Below are positions 48,785 through 60,243 of a stretch of 64,000 nucleotides of DNA, piece by piece. The stretch is from Nakaseomyces glabratus (lineage: Eukaryota; Ascomycota; Saccharomycetes; Saccharomycetales; Saccharomycetaceae). The notes beneath the pieces were generated by a model. The model was not told where the DNA came from and made no database searches. It saw only the letters and a list, made by a program, of their open reading frames with translations. Every line of letters begins with the position of its first letter. Position 1 is the stretch's first letter. The translations under genes and the position numbers were made by a program. Location: contig NC_088958.1 of assembly GCF_010111755.1 (NCBI RefSeq), positions 1 to 64,000 on the forward strand, in the 5' to 3' direction.

Positions 48785-50547
48785 CTTGTTACGGGACTGG
48801 TCCTTTTTACGTTGATTTATTCTAAACTTCGGTATAGTATTAAAAATATATATAACCAGAAATAAGTATTAACCCAAACGTTTGCAAAATAATAAGCGTC
48901 TGTTTCAGTAATATTGTGCAATCTCTAATTGACAATAGTTAACGAATGTTCAAACTGTTAATTGAGGGCTCAGTGCTAGTGTATTGTGTTACCTCTGTGC
49001 TCTTGGTAGTCTATTGCAAGCTAGCAGGATTTTGCAAAAAGAACACAAGATTTGAGATTTTGCTAAGAAACCTACAGAGGGAGCTATTGACAAAAAAGAT
49101 TTTCAAACTTGGAACATACGGGTCTCTACGGATAGTTTACAGGAAAGAGTGGATGATGGTAAGTGCTAGACGGGGACTTGGAAGGAGCTAGGCAGGGGCC
49201 AGCAAGTCCAGCAAGTCCAGGCAAGGGTCATTAGGCAGAGATGTTTAGCTTTAGGAAGAGTATAGGCAAGGCAAGGCTAGGCAGGACCAGGCAAGGCTAG
49301 GCAGGTCTAGGTAGGTCTAGGTAGGGCTAAAACGGGGTTGTGTAGGCTAGGCAGAAAGTAATCTAGCTAGTTGGTGTGAAGAGTGAAGCAGAACCAACAT
49401 TTGGGCAAGAGCTTGTTCCATCCCTCATCGCAAGCACCCCTCTCCTCTGTACGCATACTCACTGCGCCTGCCCATAAGAACAGTAGTGAAGGGTGGAAGG
49501 TCTTTCACAGACAAGCACAGAGTACCACACTGAAACGCCTTCACATTGTAGACAGCTGTCTTTCAGGCTGGGAAGCAACATGCTCCTGCAATCTCGTAGT
49601 GGGGGAAGGAGCGTCATCCCATCCTGTGTCACGCTTGTGCTCTGGGTAGGCCGGCCAGATAGTAGCCCAACATGTTGGAAAACATAAAACCACAAAAAAA
49701 TTAGGAACCCCATTCCCTAGAGACGTACATGAATGTATGGGTGTTTTTCTCGGTAGGTAAGGATGTAAAGTGCGATAGAAAAACAGTCACAAAATAAAAT
49801 AAATACGTCGTTTGTGATAAAGAACAGGCCACTGTTAAAACGCGACACCACTCCCCCAACGCCTTACTTCTGATGATACTAGTACTTGTTTACCCCTTGC
49901 CCAATGGGTAGGACAATGTACTGAAATGGTTTTACAAGATCACAAGTTAAGAGTCTTGAACAGATAAGCACTGTTTGGTCCGGGTATTAATGCTATCTCA
50001 ATGGACTTCCGGTGTGCTCGTCTATTGTGCATACCGGTTTGGGGGAGAGGGTGTTAGGCAAAGGAGAAAGTAGTCAGCTGACTTGTCATTTGTAGTCACC
50101 GCTAGGAAAAATAGTGGTGTCCCCTAAATTTAGCACCTCTTTTATTCAGGTTGTTCATCTGCAGTTTCTCTGTCAAATTGATCTTATAAGCCTTCTGCAG
50201 GGATCCTCAGAGACATCTTTGTCTGACAAACCGTGTTATATCTCTATGAATCACATGATCTCACATCGGACACAAGGAGTTCATAATATATTTAACTAAT
50301 ACGATAAATAATAACATAATTTATCTACCAATTGGTTTTTCGTTTGTTACTTCTTTTAGATGTCATGTAATATCAATATGAATATAGTTTATTATAATTC
50401 CGTTTTTTTTTTATCATAATCCTGATGCTGTATAAATACTATTTACTAAAGTGGAAGAGAGGTACTCTATTTAAATAAAAATGGAAATGGGAAACTGAAA
50501 ACAAAAATAAACGAGGTAGAAGATAGGGAGCAAAACATCATTCATTA
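48785..50547. other. RPS5 upstream region and IBA57 3' flank (GC-richer island)
   Basis: 1.76 kb. Near RPS5 there is TATATATA at 48846-48853 and AACCCAAACG at 48871-48880, a weak Rap1-like match. From about 49190 to 49340 there is a purine-rich AGGC/TAGGC repeat tract, and from 49380 to 49690 a noticeably GC-richer stretch with palindromes AGACAGCTGTCT (49550-49561) and GGCCGGCC (49649-49656). Open frames here (81-88 codons) are not recognisable. A structured non-coding RNA in the GC-richer stretch is possible but unproven. Confidence 0.55.
49190..49340. repeat. Purine-rich minisatellite-like tract (AGGCAAGGCTAGGC family)
   Basis: Interspersed AGGCAGG, AAGGCTAGGC, CAGCAAGTC and TAGGTAGGTC blocks give an irregular repeat of 5- and 10-bp units in about 150 bp upstream of RPS5. 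No regular period is kept. Confidence 0.6.
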
Positions 50548-52041
50548 TTACTGACTGCTTTTCCACTCATTGTACCAAATTGGTCTTTGTGGTGTAACGT
50601 CGATTTTCTCTTGGCCTATAGTCAAGAAAAACTTGGAAGGTGTAGGAGTATCGTAAATATTTTTAAAGTGCTCGATTCTGAAAAGTGCAATACCGTATTT
50701 ACCATCAAATGATATCAGCGTACCAGCGGCTTTTTTTCTTTGTCTCAGTTTGGTACTAGCATTGCCGAATGGAGAGTTGCCAAATGGTGATGGTGCGGTA
50801 GATTGCAGTGGTTCTGGCTCTTGGTTTTTGGGATCAACCTCTACTTCAATGTCAGGATATTTATCACATTCATTTAATAGTTTAACCGCTTGCTCTGACA
50901 AGTTTTCGAATTCAATAGGAATTAGTCTTTTCCTCAGGATACCTGTAGAGTATGTTCTTGCAGTTAGTTCTTGTCCCACATAACAACCTTTGTTATTGCT
51001 GACAGTATTAGGAAAATAGTCGAAGTTTAATTCAAGTGGCATCAAACTATCCGGTTGGATGGCATCTGAGCCATCCAAAAACCCATACTGAAGCTTACAT
51101 TGTTTGAAGAAACTGCTATCCTTTTCCAATTTCTCAAATGTAAAAGGGAAAGCTTCAGAATTGAATGCGTCAAATGCATTATCGACATCTTCAGTAGTTA
51201 CAATCCTGAAGAATTGTGGTGCTGTACCATCGTTGTTAAGTAATGTTTCTGTTCTTCTCTCAATGTAAAAACCCAATATCTTATTGCTGATTTTGGGAAA
51301 TAGAGATGTTATAAATGATTCCGCAAACTCATTTGATGCTTCGGCGTTTTTAAGATAGGTAAGAGGCACGTAAACGTTATCTATCCATGGATTTGGATCA
51401 TTTTGAGTTAATCCTGGAAATGATATGAAGAAATCCCATGTCTTAGTGTTCTTAACTTCTTCAAATTTTATCTTATTATGCAGCTTGTGTGACTCAAAAG
51501 ATGTTAACATCCGAGGTATTATATCCTTGTCAAACTCTAGCAGATATTCTGGATATAGCTTAATCTTGGCTTCGGTTTGATCGTTTACTACACCAGGAGA
51601 TGGGTATATTATAGAGTCCGTTACAAGTTTGCCTTTACCATTCAAGAACGCACTATAGATACCAAAGCGTGAGAGATATGGCCCGTTGTGACTTTCGGCG
51701 TTATAAATTCCCCAGTTGCCTTTCTTCTCATTGAACTCCGGGGACTCGTTATTATTAGTGTCCTTCTTATTTTTTTCATCACTTACTTCAATTGTAGTTA
51801 GATTCTTCTTAACAAAAGTTGGTAATAGCTTTGAAGTAACTAATCCATTGAGAAAACCTATTGTGTCTGGTCCTCTAACCTGTAAGTATGATTTATTAGG
51901 TATTTCACCATATACCAGAAGAGCATTGTCCAAATTTGTTGCCTTTATAGAACTTATAAATCTCCGACCACATTGTATAGAAACTGCATTCTTACTTGAT
52001 CGTGTCAAGTCTAATATTGAGCGTGTTAACGTTTTCATCAT
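50548..52041 (-). CDS. IBA57: Mitochondrial iron-sulfur assembly factor Iba57
   Basis: 497 aa from the ATG at 52041 (tandem ATGs at 52041 and 52038; the frame itself extends to a GTG). That equals the S. cerevisiae length (YJR122W, 497 aa). A basic N-terminus (residues 1-35, MKTLTRSILDLTRSSK) looks like a mitochondrial targeting sequence. The GcvT-like folate-binding fold is seen, and the family motif KGCYVGQE is at about residues 351-358. A low-complexity SPFGNSPFGN stretch lies in the C-terminal third. Known role: with Isa1 and Isa2 it matures [4Fe-4S] clusters of aconitase-like and radical SAM proteins in the matrix. It lies between RPS5 and ATP2 as in S. cerevisiae. Confidence 0.95.
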   Translation of the reverse strand: MMKTLTRSILDLTRSSKNAVSIQCGRRFISSIKATNLDNALLVYGEIPNKSYLQVRGPDTIGFLNGLVTSKLLPTFVKKNLTTIEVSDEKNKKDTNNNESPEFNEKKGNWGIYNAESHNGPYLSRFGIYSAFLNGKGKLVTDSIIYPSPGVVNDQTEAKIKLYPEYLLEFDKDIIPRMLTSFESHKLHNKIKFEEVKNTKTWDFFISFPGLTQNDPNPWIDNVYVPLTYLKNAEASNEFAESFITSLFPKISNKILGFYIERRTETLLNNDGTAPQFFRIVTTEDVDNAFDAFNSEAFPFTFEKLEKDSSFFKQCKLQYGFLDGSDAIQPDSLMPLELNFDYFPNTVSNNKGCYVGQELTARTYSTGILRKRLIPIEFENLSEQAVKLLNECDKYPDIEVEVDPKNQEPEPLQSTAPSPFGNSPFGNASTKLRQRKKAAGTLISFDGKYGIALFRIEHFKNIYDTPTPSKFFLTIGQEKIDVTPQRPIWYNEWKSSQ

Positions 52042-53055
52042 TGCATTGCACTTCACTGTTCAAATGGTTTTATAAGGGATTTCAATTTCGGAAAAGCGAA
52101 ACTGGAAGTTGAAAGTAGTGTTGAATGGATAGTGTTGAATGGATTGGTCGGCTTTCTAGACTATGCAAAGAAGCAAATAGCAACTTATATAATTATCAAT
52201 CTTGTACATGAAAATTGAACTGGTTAAATGTAGCATTCTCGAGAGAAAATCAGTCTTGTCACTTACTGGTGACTATGTCATTAGTAAGCACGATTTATCC
52301 AGAGCGAGGTGACAATAATACAAAACAAATCACATTGATTAGGCAATTAATTACAAATATGTAGAATATTCTTTAAATTTTTGTTTTCTGTATAGAAATC
52401 ATATTTACTAGTAGATTTGGCTATATATGAAAAATACCCAAGTTAGTAAAGACTATCTTGGATACAATTCATTTTGTGTGGATCTTGGAAATAGAATATA
52501 AAAACTGATATGGGGGTTTCATTGAACATCTATGAAACATCAACAAAAGATAATCCAGCTTTTAAGTAGTCTAACATATAGCATATATGCGCAATCTTGT
52601 ATCAATACAAAATTGAAAGACTTATTCCATCTAAAGCCTTTATAATAAGGAATATTAACAAATAAAGATCGAACAAGATAAATTAAAGGTAACAGTAGAG
52701 GGAATATGATGTCTTTCAACATTCGCCAATAATTATTCTGATAGAAAGTTGGATCATCCTCAAAGAGTACCCGGCTAATTCAATCAAAACTCGAATAATT
52801 GGCTAATGCGCAGAGGGGAAAATGTCGAAAACCTTGAGATATTCACAGATAATTCCTTTCCTTATGGTATTGTTGATATTATCTAAATCATGATATCAAG
52901 TGGCCCTTTAGGTAAAGTAATAAAACTGCAAAAGCTAGGTCAAAAATTGTGGATGCCAAAAAATTTACAACGAGAACAAAATGTACAATAGTCGATTAAA
53001 ACAAGGGAAAAAAAGTCGAGAGTATAAGTCTCGATTTTCATTCTGTTTTACCAAC
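52042..53055. other. IBA57 promoter and ATP2 3' region
   Basis: About 1 kb of AT-rich spacer between IBA57 and ATP2, both on the minus strand. A tandem ATGGATAGTGTTGA appears near 52123-52145. Nothing else seen and no gene supported. Confidence 0.6.
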
Positions 53056-54594
<1,539 letters not shown>

Positions 54595-54716
54595 TTAGAG
54601 TTGTTGTTACAAGTCTGAAAAAAAAAAACAATTTTTAGCTTATTATGTATCTATGTATCTTACAAGATAGAGGTTATTATATATATAGTTTATTCGAGGG
54701 ATTGGGAAGTGAAAGC

Positions 54717-54724
54717 TAATTGGT
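54717..54724. promoter_or_regulatory. HAP2/3/4/5-type CCAAT element upstream of ATP2
   Basis: TAATTGGT fits the TNATTGGT consensus of the CCAAT-binding HAP complex and lies 138 bp upstream of the ATP2 start on the minus strand. Respiratory genes, ATP2 among them, are HAP-controlled in S. cerevisiae. A second ATTGG core lies at 54993-54997. Confidence 0.5.
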
Positions 54725-54863
54725 CTCAACTGAGTGTCTCTCCTACTTGCATTTTGCACTGGTACTCACACTCCAGCACTCTAAGCACTTCATTGCCAAC
54801 ACCACCGTAAAGCACTTCCCTGCGAAGGAGAGGCAGTCCACATCGCAGTTTCGCAGTTTGTAT

Positions 54864-54903
54864 GGCAGAGAGGCAGAGAGGCAGAGAGGCAGAGAGGCAG
54901 AGA
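54864..54903. repeat. GGCAGAGA tandem x5
   Basis: Five perfect 8-bp units of GGCAGAGA, followed by GAGTT. Related GAGACGGA units occur at about 55016-55040 and a GA-rich tract continues beyond. Purine-rich microsatellite in the ATP2-JHD2 promoter spacer. Confidence 0.9.
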
Positions 54904-55267
54904 GAGTTAGAGCGTAAACAAACGCAGTGCTAGCTGAAGAGCCCTTCCCAGTATACAGGGCAGAGAAAAGGGTGAGTTGGGAAATCCTCGAATCCTATTG
55001 GATGAAGGGCAGAGAGAGACGGAGAGACGGAGAGACGGGAGAGACGGCAGAGAGTGACGGGAACTTGGCGGGGGGGAAGTACGCATGCACGGGTTGTGTC
55101 AGTGTGTACGTATATACCACCTGATATACGTGAGAAAGTAGTTCATATCACTATTTCCTTGTTATCACTCGAGCCACGAGACCCTGTTCGTATACCGCAA
55201 CACACATCCATTGAGGATAAATGATTTACGTTTCTTTTTGTATTGTGCCTTCGAAAGTTGTCTGTGC

Positions 55268-55300
55268 GCCCTGTCCGTGCCCTGTCTGTGCCCTGTCCGT
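55268..55300. repeat. GCCCTGTCYGT tandem x3
   Basis: Three 11-bp units (GCCCTGTCCGT, GCCCTGTCTGT, GCCCTGTCCGT) in the JHD2 upstream region, followed by a GCAC partial. It is unusually GC-rich for this spacer. Confidence 0.85.
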
Positions 55301-55388
55301 GCACTCCATTCTAAGTCGAGGCCCAAATACGTCACTTACTTTGCCATTCAAGGAATAGTAATTAGATGTTAGTTGTTACATTTGTATC

Positions 55389-55396
55389 TATAAAAG
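55389..55396 (+). promoter_or_regulatory. TATA-like box of JHD2
   Basis: TATAAAAG lies 76 bp upstream of the JHD2 ATG. This gives a short leader, typical of yeast genes. It is followed by repeated AGAGTCTACTT segments (55394-55420). Confidence 0.45.
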
Positions 55397-55471
55397 AGTC
55401 TACTTAGAGTCTACTTAGACTCTCCTTACAACCTCTTCACAACCGCTTCACAGCCTCTTTACAACCCTTCT

Positions 55472-57694
55472 ATGTATGCTATGGAGGTGCCTGTGGTATA
55501 CCCTACTGAGGAAGAGTTCGCCGATCCCATCGATTACTTGAATCAGCCCGCTCTGCGGCGCCTGGGGAAGGTCTACGGGATGGTGAGGATAGTGCCCCCC
55601 GCGGGGTTCAACCCGCCGCTGGCACTGGACAAAGCCAGGTTCAAGTTCAAAGTGCGGTGGCAGAACCTTAACGAGCTCCAGCTGCTGAACAGGGCCCGCT
55701 TGTTCTTCATAAACAACTTGAACACTTTCAACAGGCTGAAGGGACACCCTGCCCACTTGGAGCACACATATGTGCGCGTCGCCACTGCAAGGCTGCACCT
55801 GTACGACCTATACATCCACATCATGCAGAGGAAGGGACTGCTGCCCACGAAGTCGGTGCTCGTCGACAAACCGCTGTGGAGGTCCTTCCTTTCAAGGAAC
55901 AAGCTCAGCCACACGGTGTCCCCAGAGCAACTCGTACAGGTGTTCACTTCTTACCTGCAGGACTATTACTCATACCTCTACAGAATGTACAGGAAAACTG
56001 GCTCCGGCAGCATATACAATGCAATGTTGTACAAGGAGGCCATACCACACTCTGCACTGCAAACCAATGACCTGGATTCACAGGATGATCAGGATCACCA
56101 GGACAACCAGGACAACCAGGATGACAGGAATGAACAGGGTGAAGAAACTCTACGAACTCAGGAACCTACGCCAGACGAACCAGTACACCATATGGCCAGG
56201 ATGTCCGCCGCTGTGGGAGCTGATGACTCCGAACTGCAGGACTGGTGCCCCATATGTAAACATATCCCGAAAGATAACGAACTAGACGACGTCTCTTACT
56301 GTGACAGTTGTAGCCAGATCTTCCACAACAGGTGCATCAAAAATAATAACTACTTGAACAACGCCAGTGGAGAATGGATCTGTAATAATTGTATTATTGG
56401 AAACGGATTTTATGGGTTCAAATACAGCACACACTACTTTACACTGAAAGAATTTGAACAGAAGTACGGGACAGATGAGAGCCCGGATGTGGATAAGCTT
56501 GAAAAGGAATTCTGGGATCTAGTGGGTAACCAGGACGTGAAGACCACAGTTCCTTATGGCGCCGATATTCATAGCGAGGACCCAGCTGAATTGACTGGCT
56601 TTCCAACTAACGATAAAACTTATAGCACACACCCAATGAACTTGCTTAACCTGCCCCAGGCTAGTAGTTCGCTGCTGCCATTCCTGAATAGAAACATCTC
56701 GGGTATGACAATCCCATGGATATATGTAGGCTCGAAGTTTTCAACATTCTGTTGGCATTTGGAGGATCAATACACGTTAAGCGCAAATTATCAACATGAG
56801 GGTTCACCCAAGGTTTGGTACAGTATACCAGATAACTCCTGTGACAATTTTCACAAGCTACTACATGATTTGACCCCTGATCTTTTTGAGAAACAACCTG
56901 ATCTATTACATCAGTTGGTCAGTCTTATCTCACCGTATGACCCATTGTTCAAGAAATATAATGTCAAGTGGTATAAGGCGGTTCAGCATCCTAACGAATA
57001 TATAGTAACATTCCCAAAGTGCTACCATGCAGGTTTCAATACGGGGTATAATATTAATGAGGCTGTTAACTTCACGAGCGAATCGTGGCTACCTTATGGA
57101 TTGGAAGCCATATCAGACTATCAACTTACGAAGAAAATGCCTGTGTTTGATATGTATGAGTTGATGGTGAATATTCTAGTAATGTATTATCGTGATAATT
57201 TGCCGTCTCCAGTAAGCGATGCTTTCTTACAACACTGCCACCATGAACTCTTATCATATATCAACAAGGAAACAAGAAATATTTTTTCGGTAATGCCATT
57301 TATTGCACAAGAGAGACTTCTGCATGTTAGTAATCAATTACATCTTGATAGTGAAGATACCAAAGAATACATACAGGAGGATGACGAAGATGGTTTCTTT
57401 TGTGCTAGTTGTTCTACTATGTGCTCTTTTGTATTTGTATTACAGTGCAAACTTGATAGGTCTAGACATGCTAAAAGAAGAAAGACTACAAATAACGATA
57501 ACCACTTATTGAAGGTTCGAGAATTTAAAAAACATCTTGAAGAAGATTCTGATTCCCAAGTGCTTTGCCTGACCCATTTCTTGGAATGTAAAGACAAATC
57601 AGAAACTATCAACAGTTTAATCTCTCTCAGAGAATTTAACGAACTCCATCATATCCTTAAGTTATCTGGTAATAAGATGGATGGAATAAAATGA
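55472..57694 (+). CDS. JHD2: JmjC histone H3K4 demethylase Jhd2
   Basis: 740 aa (S. cerevisiae 728). The JmjN domain spans about residues 6-48 (PVVYPTEEEFADPIDYL). A PHD finger is at about 258-310, with C-P-I-C, CDSC, H-N-R-C and ICNNC ligands. The JmjC domain is at about 400-540, with iron ligands H429 and E431 in CWHLED and the distal His near 519 in KCYHAGFN. A C5HC2-type zinc finger follows at about 643-700. Known role: an Fe(II)- and 2-oxoglutarate-dependent demethylase of H3K4me3/2, of the KDM5 class. The first ~600 bp uses GC-rich codons and differs from the later AT-rich part, a visible base-composition shift inside the gene. It sits beside ILM1 as in S. cerevisiae. Confidence 0.97.
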   Translation: MYAMEVPVVYPTEEEFADPIDYLNQPALRRLGKVYGMVRIVPPAGFNPPLALDKARFKFKVRWQNLNELQLLNRARLFFINNLNTFNRLKGHPAHLEHTYVRVATARLHLYDLYIHIMQRKGLLPTKSVLVDKPLWRSFLSRNKLSHTVSPEQLVQVFTSYLQDYYSYLYRMYRKTGSGSIYNAMLYKEAIPHSALQTNDLDSQDDQDHQDNQDNQDDRNEQGEETLRTQEPTPDEPVHHMARMSAAVGADDSELQDWCPICKHIPKDNELDDVSYCDSCSQIFHNRCIKNNNYLNNASGEWICNNCIIGNGFYGFKYSTHYFTLKEFEQKYGTDESPDVDKLEKEFWDLVGNQDVKTTVPYGADIHSEDPAELTGFPTNDKTYSTHPMNLLNLPQASSSLLPFLNRNISGMTIPWIYVGSKFSTFCWHLEDQYTLSANYQHEGSPKVWYSIPDNSCDNFHKLLHDLTPDLFEKQPDLLHQLVSLISPYDPLFKKYNVKWYKAVQHPNEYIVTFPKCYHAGFNTGYNINEAVNFTSESWLPYGLEAISDYQLTKKMPVFDMYELMVNILVMYYRDNLPSPVSDAFLQHCHHELLSYINKETRNIFSVMPFIAQERLLHVSNQLHLDSEDTKEYIQEDDEDGFFCASCSTMCSFVFVLQCKLDRSRHAKRRKTTNNDNHLLKVREFKKHLEEDSDSQVLCLTHFLECKDKSETINSLISLREFNELHHILKLSGNKMDGIK

Positions 57695-58139
57695 CTTTGC
57701 GGTCAAACAAACATATGATACCCATTTTCAAATTTATGATTTTGATAATTTACAGCTTGTAACAATTTAATATTAAAACATGCCATTTGATTGCAACATG
57801 ATATTCATTTCACTAATATTAATACATCCCGGAATCGAATACACAAATGACACTTTTTTATAAATAATAGTTCTATATAATTTTGTTTAATAATGAAATT
57901 TTTTTAATGTTTTGGTCTCACGAACAGCCTATTACATTTAGGTCGGCATTCATATTCAGTAACCTCTTTCAAATAAATCAACTTAACAGAGGCAAAAAAG
58001 CCAAAATACACAAGAGCATAGTATACTTAACAGACTATCATAAAAGGTTAGTGGTATTCAAAGGATACAAAAAGCAGAGCAGCCTGGTTATAGATATATT
58101 GCTTTATCAAGGAATAGAGATTCGCATTACTAGAACAAA
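57695..58139. other. JHD2-ILM1 intergenic region
   Basis: 445 bp of AT-rich sequence with an open frame (57883-58167) that overlaps the ILM1 start and is not recognisable. It contains the ILM1 promoter; no distinct element seen. Confidence 0.6.
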
Positions 58140-58634
58140 ATGGGAATTTTATCAGCGCAGAACTTAATATTGTTGAGAAGTGCACTACTTCTCACTATTG
58201 CATTCTTTTGCATAAAGAATGTTAACAGTATATTACAGAATTCATTTTTCCTTGTGTTATCTCAAGCAATGGAGCTTCCAGCTCTTTCAATGTCCCAATA
58301 TAGTGGTCAATTAGGTATGTTCAGTATGCTATTCTTCTTTGCTGCTCTTAATGACCTGGTACCGCTAATGGAGGACAACAAAACATACTTCCGTTCAATC
58401 GTTCCTGTCAGATTGACAGTCTTCTTCATCATTGGTGCCATTGCATATCTATGGACTGAGAACCTATACTTTCACAACAATGCCGTATTTATCTACTGCT
58501 TTATTGAAATATGGATTAATTTCCTTCTACTTAATGCTGTTAGGGAAGAACGTAATGAAGAGTTTAAGAGAGAGCACAGATTTATGAACGATGATTTGAT
58601 TGAGGAACCTGCCCCTTTCGAAAAAGCAGAGTAG
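58140..58634 (+). CDS. ILM1: ILM1 family membrane protein
   Basis: 164 aa (S. cerevisiae Ilm1 is 203). It has an N-terminal hydrophobic segment (LLRSALLLTIAFFCI), a central one (LGMFSMLFFFAALNDLV) and two further segments near residues 94-135, then a charged C-terminus. Known: an ER-associated membrane protein whose loss raises the rate of mitochondrial DNA loss; the molecular activity is undefined. Identification rests on sequence recognition and on its position between JHD2 and TDA4, as in S. cerevisiae (YJR118C). The STE24 gene that lies between ILM1 and TDA4 in S. cerevisiae is missing here. Confidence 0.85.
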   Translation: MGILSAQNLILLRSALLLTIAFFCIKNVNSILQNSFFLVLSQAMELPALSMSQYSGQLGMFSMLFFFAALNDLVPLMEDNKTYFRSIVPVRLTVFFIIGAIAYLWTENLYFHNNAVFIYCFIEIWINFLLLNAVREERNEEFKREHRFMNDDLIEEPAPFEKAE

Positions 58635-58848
58635 ATAAACTGTTATCAAAAAAGATACTATATTGAATGGCCTGCAGTTCTGTATGTCATAATTGCATAA
58701 AAAATATTGTTGCATAGAAATTTAAAGGCAATTGATACATCAATATATTATATATATAAATAGAGTCCGATAACATCAAAAAAGTTAAAATCAGATAAGT
58801 AAGCCATAAAACATCGTATACTTGAAGAACTGAAAACGTCATATAACA

Positions 58849-59697
58849 TTAGTCTTGCTTTTTACTTGGAGATGCCATTTTCTTGGCAATCTTAAGCATC
58901 TTAGAGAACCATAAAACATTGAGTAAACTCATGGTGATATTTAGTGAAAGAACCACTGCACCAGCCAAATATGGTAGCTCATATCTAGCTCTCCAAAACT
59001 GTCTTAGTAATAATAGATTACAGCTCCAGCCCCAAACTATACGGACACCAAAGAATGTTAGCAATAATAATAGACCATTTATCATATTCAACCAATTAGG
59101 AATTACTGGACCGGATGAAGATTTATGTTTGTGGTTTAATTGAATCGTGTACCAGTTCATGTTGACAAATGGGGTACTAGCTTCAAATAGCAAGTACTTA
59201 CCTACCCATGGTTGGCAAAATGGTGTTAAAATAGCTAACATCACTACCAATGACCCCACGGCATGGAATAAGAACTCAAACCCGTAAATTGAGAAGTGAC
59301 GTAAACATAGCGCTAGATCCCATACAAAATAGCCACAACTTAGAGCGCTGACCATTGAGCACCATGGATTTACATAAGTAGCAATGTTTAGATCAAATGG
59401 TAGAGCCAAGACCGGAAGCAAAATAGCAATAGATATCACTGCCTGGATCATTGACACCGTGTGCACATCAAAGTCCAGTTTAAGCTTCTTATCTGTTATA
59501 TCAGAGTAGTGTTTGCCAAAAAAGTACCTGTTTATTTTTGGTGCGATAGTATACTGACAGACTTGGTAAAAGATGAAAGCGTATACTATCTCATGTAAAT
59601 GCGCAAGCCACAGGTTATCTAGTCGATCAGGGTACCACGACAAACCGAACAGAGGCTCATAGTACCCAGCAGCAACGGTATCGTTTAGGGAAGACAT
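58849..59697 (-). CDS. TDA4: TLC-domain membrane protein Tda4
   Basis: 282 aa (S. cerevisiae Tda4/YJR116W is 279). It contains about six or seven hydrophobic segments in a TRAM-Lag1-CLN8 layout, starting with LWLAHLHEIVYAFIFYQVCQYTIAP and including YFVWDLALCLRHFSIYGFEFLFHAVGSLVVML, the conserved central TLC stretch with an F-L-F-H-A. TLC proteins are linked to lipid handling, such as ceramide synthesis or membrane fluidity, but Tda4 has no proven reaction. It lacks the Lag1 ceramide synthase His-His motif by eye. It is convergent with ILM1. The C-terminus ends in a lysine-rich tail. Confidence 0.87.
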   Translation of the reverse strand: MSSLNDTVAAGYYEPLFGLSWYPDRLDNLWLAHLHEIVYAFIFYQVCQYTIAPKINRYFFGKHYSDITDKKLKLDFDVHTVSMIQAVISIAILLPVLALPFDLNIATYVNPWCSMVSALSCGYFVWDLALCLRHFSIYGFEFLFHAVGSLVVMLAILTPFCQPWVGKYLLFEASTPFVNMNWYTIQLNHKHKSSSGPVIPNWLNMINGLLLLLTFFGVRIVWGWSCNLLLLRQFWRARYELPYLAGAVVLSLNITMSLLNVLWFSKMLKIAKKMASPSKKQD

Positions 59698-60243
59698 AAC
59701 TGGTTATTGAGTAGAAACAAACAGAAATGGTCAGTAATATTCTGTTAGGATAGCCTTGATGATTGGTATTTCTTTGGGTATCAGATTCTTTCAACACCAA
59801 AAAATGCAAAACCAGAATTCCCAAGAAATCACCAACTATTTATATCCTTTTAGGTTACAAAACTACTACTGTATAGAACCTATATATTACCACTTTCATG
59901 ATGTACCTTGGCAGTGACTGTTTATGCACATGCACTCACTCATCGGTTGAGTTGAGTTGAGCCCATTGTTACGTTGTTGGGATCAACGGGTTTTGTGTTT
60001 CTTTGCGAAGGCAACTTCACAACAAAACAACGCGATGAGCAAAGCAATTCAACAATAAGAACCAAGAAACATAGAGGAGGAGTAGGGGGTGAATCAATGC
60101 CTTTGTTGAGTGGATTGGCTTGTGGTGTCTGATCGATAAATGGGTAATTGATAAGTAGTTGCATTGTGGAGACTCGATTGAGTGAGGCGAAGTGAAATAC
60201 ATAGTGAGATAAAAGCTACGAAGCGAATTGACCTTTGCATGAT
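59698..60243. other. Divergent TDA4-BBP1 intergenic region
   Basis: 546 bp and a synteny breakpoint, since the genes on either side come from different S. cerevisiae chromosomes. Open frames of up to 123 codons on the minus strand (60017-60388) overlap BBP1 and are not supported. Confidence 0.6.

Noticed and set aside
48871..48884. A Rap1 site in the RPS5 promoter (AACCCAAACGTTTG)
   Set aside because: It differs from the ACCCANNCAYY consensus at one of the conserved positions; mentioned only as a weak match.
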